A stretch of DNA of 64,000 bases from contig DATHKR010000326.1 of NCBI GenBank assembly GCA_035489015.1, positions 18,405 to 82,404 of the forward strand. Reading direction: 5' to 3'. Both the position numbers and the translations under genes were made by a program. Source of the stretch: DATFRY01 sp035489015. GTDB lineage: Bacteria; Myxococcota_A; Polyangia; Haliangiales; Haliangiaceae. The first letter of the stretch is position 1. Each line of letters opens with the position of its first letter. A model generated the notes under the pieces. The model did not search any database and had not been told where the DNA came from. It was given only the letters and a program-made list of their open reading frames with translations. Positions 32,047 to 41,260 of this stretch are shown here, in pieces.

Positions 32047-33126
32047 TCAGCCGGCGCGCATCTCGTCGACCAGGGTCGCGACCAGCTCGGCGGCGGGGAG
32101 CGCCCGGCTCATCGGCGCGCCCTGGCCGGCCCACAGCGAGACGTACTCCATCCGGCTGGCCTTGCCGGCCGCCGCGCGCAGCTCGCTCGTCATCGCGTTC
32201 ATGATCGGATACGGCGGGACCTCGTCCTGGTGGCCGTGGAGGAGCTCGAGGTAGCGGTTGACGATGCCGCGCGCCGGCCGGCCGGAGAAGGCGCGAGTCA
32301 CCACGGTTCGCGCCGCCGCCGGGCTCATGAGCACGCGCTTGTACTCCGGGTGGATGCCCGACTCGGGACAGCAGAGGAACGCGGTCCCCATCTGGGCGCC
32401 GGCCGCGCCGAGCCCGACCGCGGCGGCGATGCCGCGCCCGTCCATGATGCCGCCGGCCGCGAGCACCGGGATCCCGACCGCCGCGGCGATCTGAGGGACC
32501 AGCGCGATCGTGCCGATGAGCGACTCCTCGAAGGTGCCCAGGAAGGTGCCGCGGTGGCCGCCGGCCTCGGCGCCCTGCGCGCAGACGAGGTCCGCGCCGG
32601 CCTCCTCCCACGCGCGCGCCTCGGCGGCGTTGGTCGCGCTGCCGAGCACGGCGCAGCCGCGCGCCTTGAGCGCGAGCACCTCGTCGCGCGGGATCACGCC
32701 GAAGTGGAAGCTCGCCACCGCCGGGGCCGCCTCGCGCACGGCGGCCAGCTGATCGCTGAAGCGCTCGCAGAACCGGGTCGGGATGTTGACCTCGGCCAGG
32801 CCGAGCTCGCGCCGGATCGGGGCGATGAGCTCGGCGGCGCGCTGAATCCGCGAGCGAGTCGCCTCGTCGTCGGCCCGCGGCTCGTCCAGCACGAACAGGT
32901 TGACGTTGAACGGGCGCGACGTGCGCTGGCGGATCGCGGCGACGTCGTCGAGGATCCTCTGCGGCGCGGACACCGCCGAGCCGAGCGATCCGAGCGCGCC
33001 CGCCTCCGACACCGCCGCGATCAGCTCGGGGGTGGTGGGGCCGCCTGCCATCGGCGCCTGCACGATCGGGTGCTGGATGGACAGGCGCGACAGGAGCGCG
33101 TGGACCGGGTCGGGCTGGCTCTTCAT
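32047..33126 (-). CDS. Nitronate monooxygenase (2-nitropropane dioxygenase family)
   Basis: A 359-residue FMN-binding TIM-barrel. The N-terminus IQHPIVQAPMAGGPTTPEL, the middle CAQGAEAGGHRGTF and the phosphate-binding PVLAAGGIMDGRGIAAA with GAQMGTAFL are family signatures. The HR pair (GGHRG) includes the probable active-site His. Such enzymes oxidise alkyl nitronates, including the toxin 3-nitropropionate, with O2; some relatives are enoyl-ACP reductases (FabK), which cannot be fully excluded. It follows fhs by 19 bases on the same strand, so the two are probably co-transcribed, though there is no known metabolic link. Confidence 0.9.
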   Translation of the reverse strand: MKSQPDPVHALLSRLSIQHPIVQAPMAGGPTTPELIAAVSEAGALGSLGSAVSAPQRILDDVAAIRQRTSRPFNVNLFVLDEPRADDEATRSRIQRAAELIAPIRRELGLAEVNIPTRFCERFSDQLAAVREAAPAVASFHFGVIPRDEVLALKARGCAVLGSATNAAEARAWEEAGADLVCAQGAEAGGHRGTFLGTFEESLIGTIALVPQIAAAVGIPVLAAGGIMDGRGIAAAVGLGAAGAQMGTAFLCCPESGIHPEYKRVLMSPAAARTVVTRAFSGRPARGIVNRYLELLHGHQDEVPPYPIMNAMTSELRAAAGKASRMEYVSLWAGQGAPMSRALPAAELVATLVDEMRAG

Positions 33127-33145
33127 GGACTCTCCAGCGCCAGGA

Positions 33146-34816
33146 TCAGAACAGCCCCTCGATGCGGCCGTCCGGGTGGACGCGGATCGCCTCGGCGCTC
33201 GGGGTCTTGCCGAGGCCCGGCATGGTCATGATCTCGCCGGCCAGGGCGACCACGAAGCCGGCCCCGGCCGACGGGTAGACGTCGCGCACGTTGATCTTGA
33301 AGCCCTTGGGCCGACCCAGCTTGGTCGGGTCGTCGCTGAACGAGTACTGGGTCTTGGCCATGCACACCGGGGTCTTGCCCAGGCCCATCTCCTCGCACTG
33401 GGCGATCGCCTTCTCCGCCTTGGGCGCGAAGTTGACCCCGTCGGCGCCGTAGATCTGCGTGGCGATCGCCTCGATCTTGGTCTTGATCGGCAGCGCGGAG
33501 TCGTAGAGCGGCCGGAAGTCGGCGGTGCCGTCGGCCAGCGCGGCCAGGATCTCTCTGGCCACGTCCTCGCCGCCCTCGCCGCCGCGCGCCCACACGTCCG
33601 ACAGGGCGACCCGCGCGTCCCAGTGGCGGGCCGCGGAGAGCACCTCGGCCTGCTCCTCCGGGCTGTCGGTGACGAAGCGGTTGAGCGCCACGATGACCGG
33701 CACCCCGAACTTCTGCACGTTCCTGACGTGCGCCTCGAGGTTCACCATCCCGCGCTTGAGCGCGGCCACGTCCGGCGTGCCCAGGCTGTCCTTCTTGACC
33801 CCGCCGTGCATCTTGAGCGCGCGGATGGTCGCGACCACCACCGCCGCCTCCGGCTTGAGGCCGCCGAACCGGCACTTGATGTGGAAGAACTTCTCCGCGC
33901 CGAGGTCGGCGCCGAACCCGGCCTCGGTCAGGACGATGTCGCCCAGCGACAGGGCCAGCCGGGTGGCGACCAGCGAGTTGCAGCCGTGCGCGATGTTTCC
34001 GAACGGACCGCCGTGGACCAGGGCCGGCCCGCCCTCGAGCGTCTGGACCAGGTTGGGCAGGAGCGCGTCGCGCAGGAGCAGGGTCATCGCCCCGCTGGCC
34101 TTGAGATCGCTGGCCAGGACCGGCCGGCGGTCGCGGGTCAGCCCGACGATGATCCGCCCGAGGCGCGCCTCGAGATCGGGCAGGTCGCGGGCCAGGCACA
34201 GGATCGCCATGATCTCGCTGCCCGGCACGATGACGAAGCGGTCCTCGCGGGTCGGCCCGCCGTTCATGCCGCCCAGGCCCACGATGATCGAGCGCAGGGC
34301 GCGGTCGTTCATGTCCATGGTGCGTGGCCAGCTGATGTGGCGCGAGTCGAGCCCGAGCGCGTTGCCGTGGTGAATGTGGTTGTCCAGCATGGCGGAGAGG
34401 AGGTTGTGGGACGACGTGATGGCGTGGAAGTCGCCCGTGAAGTGGAGGTTGATCTCGTCCATCGGGACGATCTGGGCGTAGCCGCCGCCGGCCGCGCCCC
34501 CCTTCACTCCGAAGACCGGGCCGAGCGACGGCTCGCGGATGGCGACCACCACCTTGTGCCCCAGCCGGCGCAGCGCCTGACTGACCCCGATCGTGACGGT
34601 CGACTTTCCCTCGCCGGCCGGCGTCGGGCTGATACCGGTCACCAGCACCAGCCGCCCCTTCGGGGTGCGACCGGCCACCGCCTCCGGCGCGATCTTTGCC
34701 TTGAAACGGCCGTAAGGGAGAATGTCGTCGGTGCCGAGTCCCAGCTCGGCGGCCACGTCGGCGATGGGGCGGAGCCTGGCGGCCTGGGCGATGGCGATGT
34801 CGGAGGGGACGGTCAT
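33146..34816 (-). CDS. fhs: Formate-tetrahydrofolate ligase
   Basis: A 556-residue enzyme making 10-formyl-tetrahydrofolate from formate, ATP and THF. Clear family motifs include the nucleotide-binding ISPTPAGEGKSTVTIG, GGAAGGGYAQIVPM, then MDMNDRALR and the C-terminal MTMPGLGKTPSAEAI. Length is normal for the family. The ATG at 34816 is preceded by AGGAG. A promoter-like TTGCAC / GATACT pair lies upstream. It leads an operon with the nitronate monooxygenase gene, and is divergent from the glyoxylate-shunt operon. Confidence 0.97.
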   Translation of the reverse strand: MTVPSDIAIAQAARLRPIADVAAELGLGTDDILPYGRFKAKIAPEAVAGRTPKGRLVLVTGISPTPAGEGKSTVTIGVSQALRRLGHKVVVAIREPSLGPVFGVKGGAAGGGYAQIVPMDEINLHFTGDFHAITSSHNLLSAMLDNHIHHGNALGLDSRHISWPRTMDMNDRALRSIIVGLGGMNGGPTREDRFVIVPGSEIMAILCLARDLPDLEARLGRIIVGLTRDRRPVLASDLKASGAMTLLLRDALLPNLVQTLEGGPALVHGGPFGNIAHGCNSLVATRLALSLGDIVLTEAGFGADLGAEKFFHIKCRFGGLKPEAAVVVATIRALKMHGGVKKDSLGTPDVAALKRGMVNLEAHVRNVQKFGVPVIVALNRFVTDSPEEQAEVLSAARHWDARVALSDVWARGGEGGEDVAREILAALADGTADFRPLYDSALPIKTKIEAIATQIYGADGVNFAPKAEKAIAQCEEMGLGKTPVCMAKTQYSFSDDPTKLGRPKGFKINVRDVYPSAGAGFVVALAGEIMTMPGLGKTPSAEAIRVHPDGRIEGLF

Positions 34817-34840
34817 GAGGACTCCTGACTGAGCTCGGAA

Positions 34841-34869
34841 GTATCTCGTCCCTCGGGCGGAGGGTGCAA
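34841..34869 (-). promoter_or_regulatory. Putative fhs promoter
   Basis: Read on the minus strand, TTGCAC (34869-34864) and GATACT (34846-34841) are 17 bases apart, a standard sigma-70-like spacing. The -10 lies about 24 bases before the fhs ATG, leaving room for its AGGAG ribosome-binding site. Confidence 0.45.
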
Positions 34870-34904
34870 CGCGTGCGCCTTCTTGTCGCGCGGCGTAACA
34901 GTCC

Positions 34905-34933
34905 TTGACGCGGCGCGCAGTGACGTTAACGTC
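34905..34933 (+). promoter_or_regulatory. Putative malate synthase promoter with palindromic operator
   Basis: TTGACG (34905-34910) and TAACGT (34927-34932) are 16 bases apart. The -10 box lies within a perfect 12-base palindrome, GACGTTAACGTC (34922-34933). A repressor bound there would occlude RNA polymerase. GGAGAAACG follows ahead of the ATG at 34957. Confidence 0.55.
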
Positions 34934-34956
34934 GATAGACGACGCGTGGAGAAACG

Positions 34957-36894
34957 ATGAGCTCCACTGACGCTGGCCGGCTCGAGCTCCGCAGAGGAGT
35001 GCTCGAGTCCTATCCGGACGTCCTGACGGAACCGGTGGTCGAGGCGCTCGAGTCGCTGACCGGGCTGGATATCGAGCGCCGCCACCTCATGCGCGAGCGG
35101 GCCGAGCGGCGCGCCGCCCGCGCGCGCGACCGGCAGCGGATCGAGTTCCTCGATCCGGACGCGCGCATCGCCCGCACCCGGCTCACCGTACAGGAGGCGC
35201 GCGACGGGGCGTTCGACGGCTCGGACATTCCCCACGACCTCCAGCGCCAGTGGATCCAGGGGACCGGTCCGGCCGCGCGGCCGCGCTCGTCGATCGAGCA
35301 GAGCATCCGCAGCGTCGCGTACGCGCTCCTGTCGGGGGCGGACGGCTGGATGTTCGACGGCGAGGACGCGCTCGGCCAGGTCGGCGCGATGTCGCTCGAC
35401 AACCAGCGCAACCTCCGGATCGCCTTTGCCGGGGAGGATCCGTTCCCGCGGGTCGCCGAGGCGGTCGCCGGCGAGATGAACGCGTGGGGCGAGGAGATGC
35501 TCGGCCGGCGCATCGTGGACGACTGGCGCGCCCAGCTCGAGCACACCACCCGCATCTTCCGGGCCCGCGGCCTCCACCTCGACGACCGCCACGTCCGCCA
35601 CCGCGACGGCTCCGGGTTCGGCGCGTCGATCGTCGACGCGGCCGCCTACGTGCTCGGCAACCACAAGACCCTGCGCGCGGCCGGTCGCTCGCTGGTCCTC
35701 TACCTGCCCAAGATCCAGACCGCCGAGGAGGCGGCGCTGTGGCACGAGATCCTCGCCGCGCTCGAGGCGCAGGCGGGGCTGCCGGTCGGCGCGATCAAGA
35801 CCTACGTCCTGGTCGAGCAGCTCGAGGCCAGCTACCAGCTCATGGAGATCCGCGCGGCGCTGGCCAGCCGCTTCGTCGGCTTCAACACCGGGCGCTGGGA
35901 CTACATCAACAGCGTCGCCGACGCGATGGCGTGGGACGAGGAGTTCGTCAACCCCAACATCGACGCCATCACCATGACCTACGGCTACATGGGCGTGTAC
36001 GAGGACCGGGTCCGGCGCGCGGTCAACACGCCGGACCGGAGCGGGCGCACCGCGCTGTGGCAGGGCGGCATGGAGCCGAACATCCCGGTCGGCTCGCCCG
36101 AGGGCGTGGCCGACGGCATGGGGCGGGCGGTGGCCGGCGGCGAGCGCGAGCGCGAGGCGGGCGCCAGCGGCAAGTGGGTGGCGCACTGGAAGATGGTCCA
36201 CATCGTGCGACCGGTGTGGGAGCGAGCCGGGCAGGCCAACCAGCTCGGCCGCGCCTTCCCCCGCCTCGGCTACGGCGACGACGACGCGCGCGATCTCACC
36301 CGGGTCGAGCCGGCCCCGCGCACCGTGCGCGGCGCGCGCGATCTGCTGAGCGTGGCGCTGCAGTACGGCAACGCGTTCGGGCGCGGCTTCCAGGCCGCCG
36401 CGCTGAAGCCGGCCGATTCGTTCGGCGACGACGACGTCCTCTACCTCATGGAGGACATGGCGACCGGCGAGATCCGGCTCAGCATCCTGTGGGAGTGGCT
36501 GCACAAGCGGGCCGCCTTCACCGACGACGACGAGCGCACCGGGGTGCGGGCCGGCGACGTGTTCGAGGCGGCCCTGTTCGCCCGGCTGCTCGAGGAGGAG
36601 TACGCCGCGCTGACCGCGGCCGACGACCGCGACGTCCACGACGACTCCAAGGCCACCACGCTGCCGATCGCGCGCGAGATCGCCCAGCGCTACGTCGAGA
36701 GCCAGACCAAGCCGCCCTGGTACATCGACCTGCTCGACCTCAACCTCGACAACCACGACCTCGGGCGCGCCCGGGCGCGCATCGACGAGTACCTGGCCGC
36801 GCTCGCGGCGAACGGGACGCGCATCACCGAGAACGCCGACTTCGACCGGCAGCCAGCCGATCTTCAGGGGAAGGGTGGAAGGGGACCAACATGA
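34957..36894 (+). CDS. aceB: Malate synthase
   Basis: A 645-residue enzyme condensing glyoxylate and acetyl-CoA to malate. Residues such as DGWMFDGEDALGQ, the strand LVLYLPKIQTAEEAALW and VLVEQLEASYQLMEIRAAL match the TIM-barrel core of malate synthase (A-type). It is longer than the usual ~530 residues of the A-type, with divergent C-terminal helices. Start at 34957 follows GGAGAAACG. Its stop codon overlaps the isocitrate lyase ATG (ATGA), so the two glyoxylate-shunt enzymes are probably translated together. The promoter region contains a perfect 12-base palindrome. Together the pair lets the cell grow on acetate or fatty acids without losing carbon. Confidence 0.9.
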   Translation: MSSTDAGRLELRRGVLESYPDVLTEPVVEALESLTGLDIERRHLMRERAERRAARARDRQRIEFLDPDARIARTRLTVQEARDGAFDGSDIPHDLQRQWIQGTGPAARPRSSIEQSIRSVAYALLSGADGWMFDGEDALGQVGAMSLDNQRNLRIAFAGEDPFPRVAEAVAGEMNAWGEEMLGRRIVDDWRAQLEHTTRIFRARGLHLDDRHVRHRDGSGFGASIVDAAAYVLGNHKTLRAAGRSLVLYLPKIQTAEEAALWHEILAALEAQAGLPVGAIKTYVLVEQLEASYQLMEIRAALASRFVGFNTGRWDYINSVADAMAWDEEFVNPNIDAITMTYGYMGVYEDRVRRAVNTPDRSGRTALWQGGMEPNIPVGSPEGVADGMGRAVAGGEREREAGASGKWVAHWKMVHIVRPVWERAGQANQLGRAFPRLGYGDDDARDLTRVEPAPRTVRGARDLLSVALQYGNAFGRGFQAAALKPADSFGDDDVLYLMEDMATGEIRLSILWEWLHKRAAFTDDDERTGVRAGDVFEAALFARLLEEEYAALTAADDRDVHDDSKATTLPIAREIAQRYVESQTKPPWYIDLLDLNLDNHDLGRARARIDEYLAALAANGTRITENADFDRQPADLQGKGGRGPT

Positions 36895-39146
36895 CGATGC
36901 ATGCCAAGGAGATCGCCGCGCTCCGTGAGTGGTTCGCCAGCCCTCGCTTCCGGGGCCTCATCCGGCTCCACTCGGCCCGCGAGGTGATCGAGCAGCGCGG
37001 CACCATCCCGATCGACTACAGCGTCGCTCGCGGCGCGGCCGAGGCGTTCCACCAGCGGCTGCGCGAGCTGTACGGCCAGAAGAAGTGCGTCACCACGTTT
37101 GGCCCGTACTCGCCGGGCCAGGCGGTGGCGATGAAGCGCGAGGGGATCGAGGCGATCTACCTGGGCGGCTGGGCGACCAGCGCCAAGGGCTCGGTCGGCG
37201 AGGATCCCGGCCCCGACCTGGCCAGCTACCCGCTCAGCCAGGTGCCGGACGAGGCCGCGCCGATCGTGCGCGCGCTGCTCACCGCCGATCGCAACCAGCA
37301 CCACGCGCGGGCCCGCATGAGCGAGAAGGACCGCGAGGCGACCCGCGAGATCGACTTCCGCCCGTTCATCATCGCCGACGCCGACACCGGCCACGGCGGC
37401 GACTCGCACGTGCGCAACCTCATCCGCCGCTTCGTCGAGGTCGGCGTCCCCGGCTACCACATCGAGGATCAGAAGCCCGGGGTGAAGAAGTGCGGCCACC
37501 AGGGCGGCAAGGTGCTGGTCTCGGAGGACGAGCAGATCAAGCGGCTGTCGGCCGCGCGCTTCCAGCTCGACCTCATGGGCGTGCCCGGCATCATCGTGGC
37601 CCGCACCGACGCCGAGTCGGCCACGCTGCTCGACGGGCGCAGCGACGAGCGCGACCAGCCGTTCATCCTCGGCGCCACCAACCTCGATCTGCCGGCGTAC
37701 AAGGCGGCGTTCCTGGCCCTCCTGCGCCGCTTCCACCGCGCCGGGGTCGAGGAGCTGTCCGGCTACCAGCTGTACGGGATGTGCGACGAGGAGTACGCGG
37801 CGGCGGAGGCGTGGCTCGAGCGGACCGGGCTGGCCGGGGCGGTCGACGTCGCGGCGGCGTCGCTCGGGTCGGACTCGGGCGGCGTCGCCATCGACGGCGC
37901 GTTCGACGTGGTGTTCGGCCGCTTCGTCGACACCTGGCAGAACGAGGCCGGGGTGAAGACGTTCGGCGAGGCGATCTCCGACGCGATGGACTTCCGCGCC
38001 AGCGAGGGCGAGACGTTCCCGATGACGCGGGCGGAGTGGCTGAAGTTCGCCGCGCGCGCCTCGTTCTACGAGGTGCGCGAGCGGGCGGCCGCGATGCACA
38101 TCACCGCCACCTGGGACTGCGAGCACGCCAAGACGCCGGACGGCTACTACCCGGTGCGCGGCGGCATCGACTACGCGGTGGCCAAGTCGCTGGCCGCGGC
38201 GCCCTACGCCGATCTCCTGTGGATGGAGACCAAGACGGCCGACCTGGCCGACGCCCGCCGCTTCGCCGACGCGATCCACGCGGTCTACCCCGACAAGATG
38301 CTGGCCTACAACCTGTCGCCGTCGTTCAACTGGGCGACCACCGGGATGACCTACGACGAGATGCGCCGGTTCCCCGAGGAGCTGGGCAAGCTCGGGTTCG
38401 TCTTCAACTTCATCACCTACGGCGGCCACCAGATCGACGGGCTGGCCGGCGAGGAGTTCGCGATGGCGCTGCGCGAGGACGGCATGCTCGCGCTCGCCCG
38501 CCTGCAGCGGAAGTTCCGCCTGCTCGAGTCGCCGTACCGCACCCCGCAGACGCTGGTCGGCGGGCCGCGCGCCGACGCCGCGCTGATGTCGATCTCCGGG
38601 CGTGCGTCCAGCACCAGGGCGATGGGCAAGGGCTCGACCCAGTTCCAGCACCTGGTCCAGACCGAGGTCCCGCCCAAGGTGCTCGAGGACTGGCTCCGGC
38701 AGTGGGCCACCCGCTGGGATCACGGCGAGGCGCTGGCGGTGACCCTGCGCCCGCACACGATCGGCTCCGATCTGCGCGAGCTCATCATCCGCACCGCGGC
38801 CGGCGAGAAGCTGCTCAACATCGTGTTCGCCACGATCAAGGACCGGCGCGGGCGCCGCATCCTGTCGGTGCGCGACCAGAACACCTTCGACCTCAGCCTG
38901 CGCAAGAAGCGCCTCATGACCCTGGCCCACCTGTTCCTGGTCCACCGCTACCGTCTCGACTCGGTCCATTACCTGACCCCGACCGACGACAACCAGCATC
39001 AGGCGGCCGGGATGAAGGAGCTGGGCATCTACAGCGAGGTCAACAACGAGGTCGGCGAGATCATCGTCGCCGACGTCGACGCCGCCCGGATCAAGGAGCT
39101 CATCTCCGACCGGTCGGCGCTCGACGCCTTCATCGCCAAGGAGTGA
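36891..39146 (+). CDS. aceA: Isocitrate lyase, long (ICL2-like) form
   Basis: A 751-residue enzyme splitting isocitrate into succinate and glyoxylate. The catalytic signature KKCGH is present with Cys201. IIADADTGHGG supplies the metal site and NLSPSFNW the succinate-binding loop. Standard ICLs are 430-550 residues. The C-terminal ~200 residues (LNIVFATIKDRRGRRILSV onward) make this resemble mycobacterial ICL2, in which the extra domain is reported to be an acetyl-CoA-responsive regulator. Whether this enzyme shares that regulation is inference. It is translationally coupled to malate synthase upstream. Methylisocitrate lyase activity cannot be excluded. Confidence 0.94.
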   Translation: MTMHAKEIAALREWFASPRFRGLIRLHSAREVIEQRGTIPIDYSVARGAAEAFHQRLRELYGQKKCVTTFGPYSPGQAVAMKREGIEAIYLGGWATSAKGSVGEDPGPDLASYPLSQVPDEAAPIVRALLTADRNQHHARARMSEKDREATREIDFRPFIIADADTGHGGDSHVRNLIRRFVEVGVPGYHIEDQKPGVKKCGHQGGKVLVSEDEQIKRLSAARFQLDLMGVPGIIVARTDAESATLLDGRSDERDQPFILGATNLDLPAYKAAFLALLRRFHRAGVEELSGYQLYGMCDEEYAAAEAWLERTGLAGAVDVAAASLGSDSGGVAIDGAFDVVFGRFVDTWQNEAGVKTFGEAISDAMDFRASEGETFPMTRAEWLKFAARASFYEVRERAAAMHITATWDCEHAKTPDGYYPVRGGIDYAVAKSLAAAPYADLLWMETKTADLADARRFADAIHAVYPDKMLAYNLSPSFNWATTGMTYDEMRRFPEELGKLGFVFNFITYGGHQIDGLAGEEFAMALREDGMLALARLQRKFRLLESPYRTPQTLVGGPRADAALMSISGRASSTRAMGKGSTQFQHLVQTEVPPKVLEDWLRQWATRWDHGEALAVTLRPHTIGSDLRELIIRTAAGEKLLNIVFATIKDRRGRRILSVRDQNTFDLSLRKKRLMTLAHLFLVHRYRLDSVHYLTPTDDNQHQAAGMKELGIYSEVNNEVGEIIVADVDAARIKELISDRSALDAFIAKE

Positions 39147-39184
39147 CCGTCGCCGTCGCCGCGCGGCCGTGTTAGATCAGGCGC

Positions 39185-40594
39185 GTGGCGACGAACGACT
39201 TCGACTTCCTGGTGCTCGGCGGCGGCTCGGCCGGGGTGCGGGCGGCGCGGGTGGCCGCCGATCTGGGCGCGCGCGTGGTGGTGGTGGAGGAGCGCGAGCT
39301 GGGCGGCACCTGCGTCAACCTCGGCTGCGTGCCCAAGAAGCTGCTCTGGTACGCGGCCGAGTTCACCGAGCTGTGGCGCGACGCGGTGTCGTACGGCTGG
39401 CACGTGGAGCCGCCCCGCCACGACTGGGCCGCGCTGATCGCGCGCAAGGACCAGGAGATCGCGCGGCTCAACCGCATCTACGAGCAGATCCTGACCGGGC
39501 GGGGCGTGGAGATCGCGCGCGGCTGCGGGCGAGTGATCGGCCCGAACGAGGTCGAGGTGACCGGCGAGGGAGGGGCGCGCCGGCTCCGCGCCCGGCACAT
39601 CCTGGTCGCGGTCGGCGGGGTGCCGCGCCGGCCGGTCTTCGCCGGCGCCGAGCACGTGCTGGTGTCGGACGACATCTTTCACCTGCCCGCGCTGCCCGGC
39701 CGCGTGATCCTGATCGGCGCCGGCTACATCGGCGTCGAGATGGCGGGCATCCTGCACGGGCTCGGCGCCCACGTCGAGATCGTCCACCACGGCTCGCGCC
39801 TCCTGCGCGGCTTCGACCGCGACGTGCAGGAGCACCTGGCCGTGGAGCTGGCCGCGCAGGGGATCGACCTCCGCTTCCGGTGCGAGGTGACCTCGATCGA
39901 GCGCACCGCGAAGGGCTGCCTGCGGGTCTCGCTCGACAGCGGCGCCGTGGTCGAGGTCGACGCGGTCATCGCCGCGATCGGCCGCGCGGCCCGCACCCGC
40001 GGGCTCGGCCTCGCGGAGGTCGGCGTGCGCCTCTTGCCCGGCGGAGTCATCGAGGTCGACGACCACTTGCAGACCGCGGTTCCGTCGATCCACGCCGCCG
40101 GCGACGTGGTCGAGCGCCGGGCGCTGACCCCGGTCGCGATCGCCGAGGGCATGATCATCGCGCGGCGCCTGTTCGGCGGCGAGGCCGGATCGGCGGAGGG
40201 GATCCACTACGCCCACGTCCCCTCGGCGGTCTTCTCGAGCCCGCCCATCGCCACCGTCGGGCTCACCGAGGAGGAGGCGCGCGCGGCGTGCGCGGCGGTC
40301 GACATCTACCGCTCGGTGTTCCGGCCGCTCAAGCTCACCATGACCGAGCGGCAATCGCGCACCCTCATGAAGATCGTGGTCGACCGCGCGACCCAGCGCG
40401 TGCTCGGCATCCACGTGGTCGGCCACGAGGCCGGCGAGATCGTGCAGGGGTTCGCGGTCGGGGTGAGGATCGGGATGACGAAGCCGCAGCTCGACGCCAC
40501 CATCGGCATCCACCCGACCGCGGCGGAGGAGCTGGTCACGATGCGGACGCGGGAGCCCGATCCGGAGGACAGCGTCGACGGCGCCGGCGGCTGA
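39185..40594 (+). CDS. Glutathione-disulfide reductase-like flavoenzyme
   Basis: A 469-residue pyridine nucleotide-disulfide oxidoreductase. FAD binding uses LVLGGGSAGVRAAR, and the redox-active pair is Cys43/Cys48 in GGTCVNLGCVPKK, the variant typical of glutathione reductases. NADPH binding uses ILIGAGYIGVEMAG, with basic residues after it. The C-terminal dimer domain ends IGIHPTAAEELVTM with the catalytic His-Glu pair. Substrate could be glutathione, glutathione-like thiols or trypanothione-type compounds. The start is GTG at 39185; there is no clear Shine-Dalgarno, and TTAGAT ends 7 bases upstream. It follows the glyoxylate operon by 38 bases. Confidence 0.9.
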   Translation: MATNDFDFLVLGGGSAGVRAARVAADLGARVVVVEERELGGTCVNLGCVPKKLLWYAAEFTELWRDAVSYGWHVEPPRHDWAALIARKDQEIARLNRIYEQILTGRGVEIARGCGRVIGPNEVEVTGEGGARRLRARHILVAVGGVPRRPVFAGAEHVLVSDDIFHLPALPGRVILIGAGYIGVEMAGILHGLGAHVEIVHHGSRLLRGFDRDVQEHLAVELAAQGIDLRFRCEVTSIERTAKGCLRVSLDSGAVVEVDAVIAAIGRAARTRGLGLAEVGVRLLPGGVIEVDDHLQTAVPSIHAAGDVVERRALTPVAIAEGMIIARRLFGGEAGSAEGIHYAHVPSAVFSSPPIATVGLTEEEARAACAAVDIYRSVFRPLKLTMTERQSRTLMKIVVDRATQRVLGIHVVGHEAGEIVQGFAVGVRIGMTKPQLDATIGIHPTAAEELVTMRTREPDPEDSVDGAGG

Positions 40595-40606
40595 TCGGGC
40601 CGGCGC

Positions 40607-41260
40607 TCACGGCGCGGGTGCGTTCACCCCGATCGACCAGTACTCGAGCACGCCGACGTCGCCCGGCCCGCGGTCCTCGAGGTGGAGCGTCCACGTCCCG
40701 TCGCCGCGCGATCCGCGGGTGAAGCCCTCCACCTCGAACGTGCCGCGAACGTCCAGGCCGCTGTCGTCGGGCAGGATGTCGACCACCGCCGCGCTCTCGC
40801 CATCCGGCGACAGCAGCGTCAGCACCATGTCGCCGCGCCAGTCGTGGAAGATCTCGAGGTGGACCTCGACCGTCTCGATCTCGAGATCTGGGACGTCCGC
40901 CTCGATCGTGGTGTCGATGCCGAGGAGGTCGTCGTCCGGGACCTCGAGGGCCGGGGCGTCCTCGCCGGTGAAGCGAAGCCGGCCGCCCCCGTCGGGCCGG
41001 TCCTCGGCGGCGTCGATCCGCGCCTGCGCCCCGTCGACCGGGTCGATCGGGGCGGCGTCGATCGGCCCGGCCAGGCAGCTGTCCGCGATCTCGGCCGGCA
41101 GGTGACAGTAGAGATCGCCGCCGCACTCGGTCCCGCCCGGGCACGCCCCGGCCGCGCCACAGGTCACCGAGCAGGCGCGAGGATCACCGGAGCCGCAGCC
41201 GGCCGCGCCCGCCGACCAGAGGGCGATCACCAGCGCGGCGACGTGGAGACGGAGAGCCAT
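40607..41260 (-). CDS. Lipoprotein with proprotein-convertase P domain
   Basis: A 217-residue protein. A signal peptide with lipobox-like SAGAAGC (Cys22) is followed by a Cys-rich segment (ACSVTCGAAGACPGGTEC, then LYCHLP, DSCLAG) probably held by disulfides. An Asp/Ala-rich linker precedes a C-terminal jelly-roll P domain, seen in HDWRGDMVLTLLSPDGESA and GTWTLHLEDRGPGDVGVLEYW. P domains usually accompany subtilisin-like or metalloproteases and help binding or folding; here there is no protease in the same chain. GTG at 41263 is an alternative start. The 3' end converges on the reductase gene, 12 bases apart. Confidence 0.83.
   Translation of the reverse strand: MALRLHVAALVIALWSAGAAGCGSGDPRACSVTCGAAGACPGGTECGGDLYCHLPAEIADSCLAGPIDAAPIDPVDGAQARIDAAEDRPDGGGRLRFTGEDAPALEVPDDDLLGIDTTIEADVPDLEIETVEVHLEIFHDWRGDMVLTLLSPDGESAAVVDILPDDSGLDVRGTFEVEGFTRGSRGDGTWTLHLEDRGPGDVGVLEYWSIGVNAPAP

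Noticed and set aside
29546..32611. Long minus-strand frame opposite the M1 aminopeptidase
   Set aside because: GC-bias shadow; the real gene has GAMEN and HEISH motifs on the plus strand.
36864..38999. Minus-strand frame opposite isocitrate lyase
   Set aside because: GC-bias shadow with no recognisable domain, opposite a gene with the KKCGH motif.
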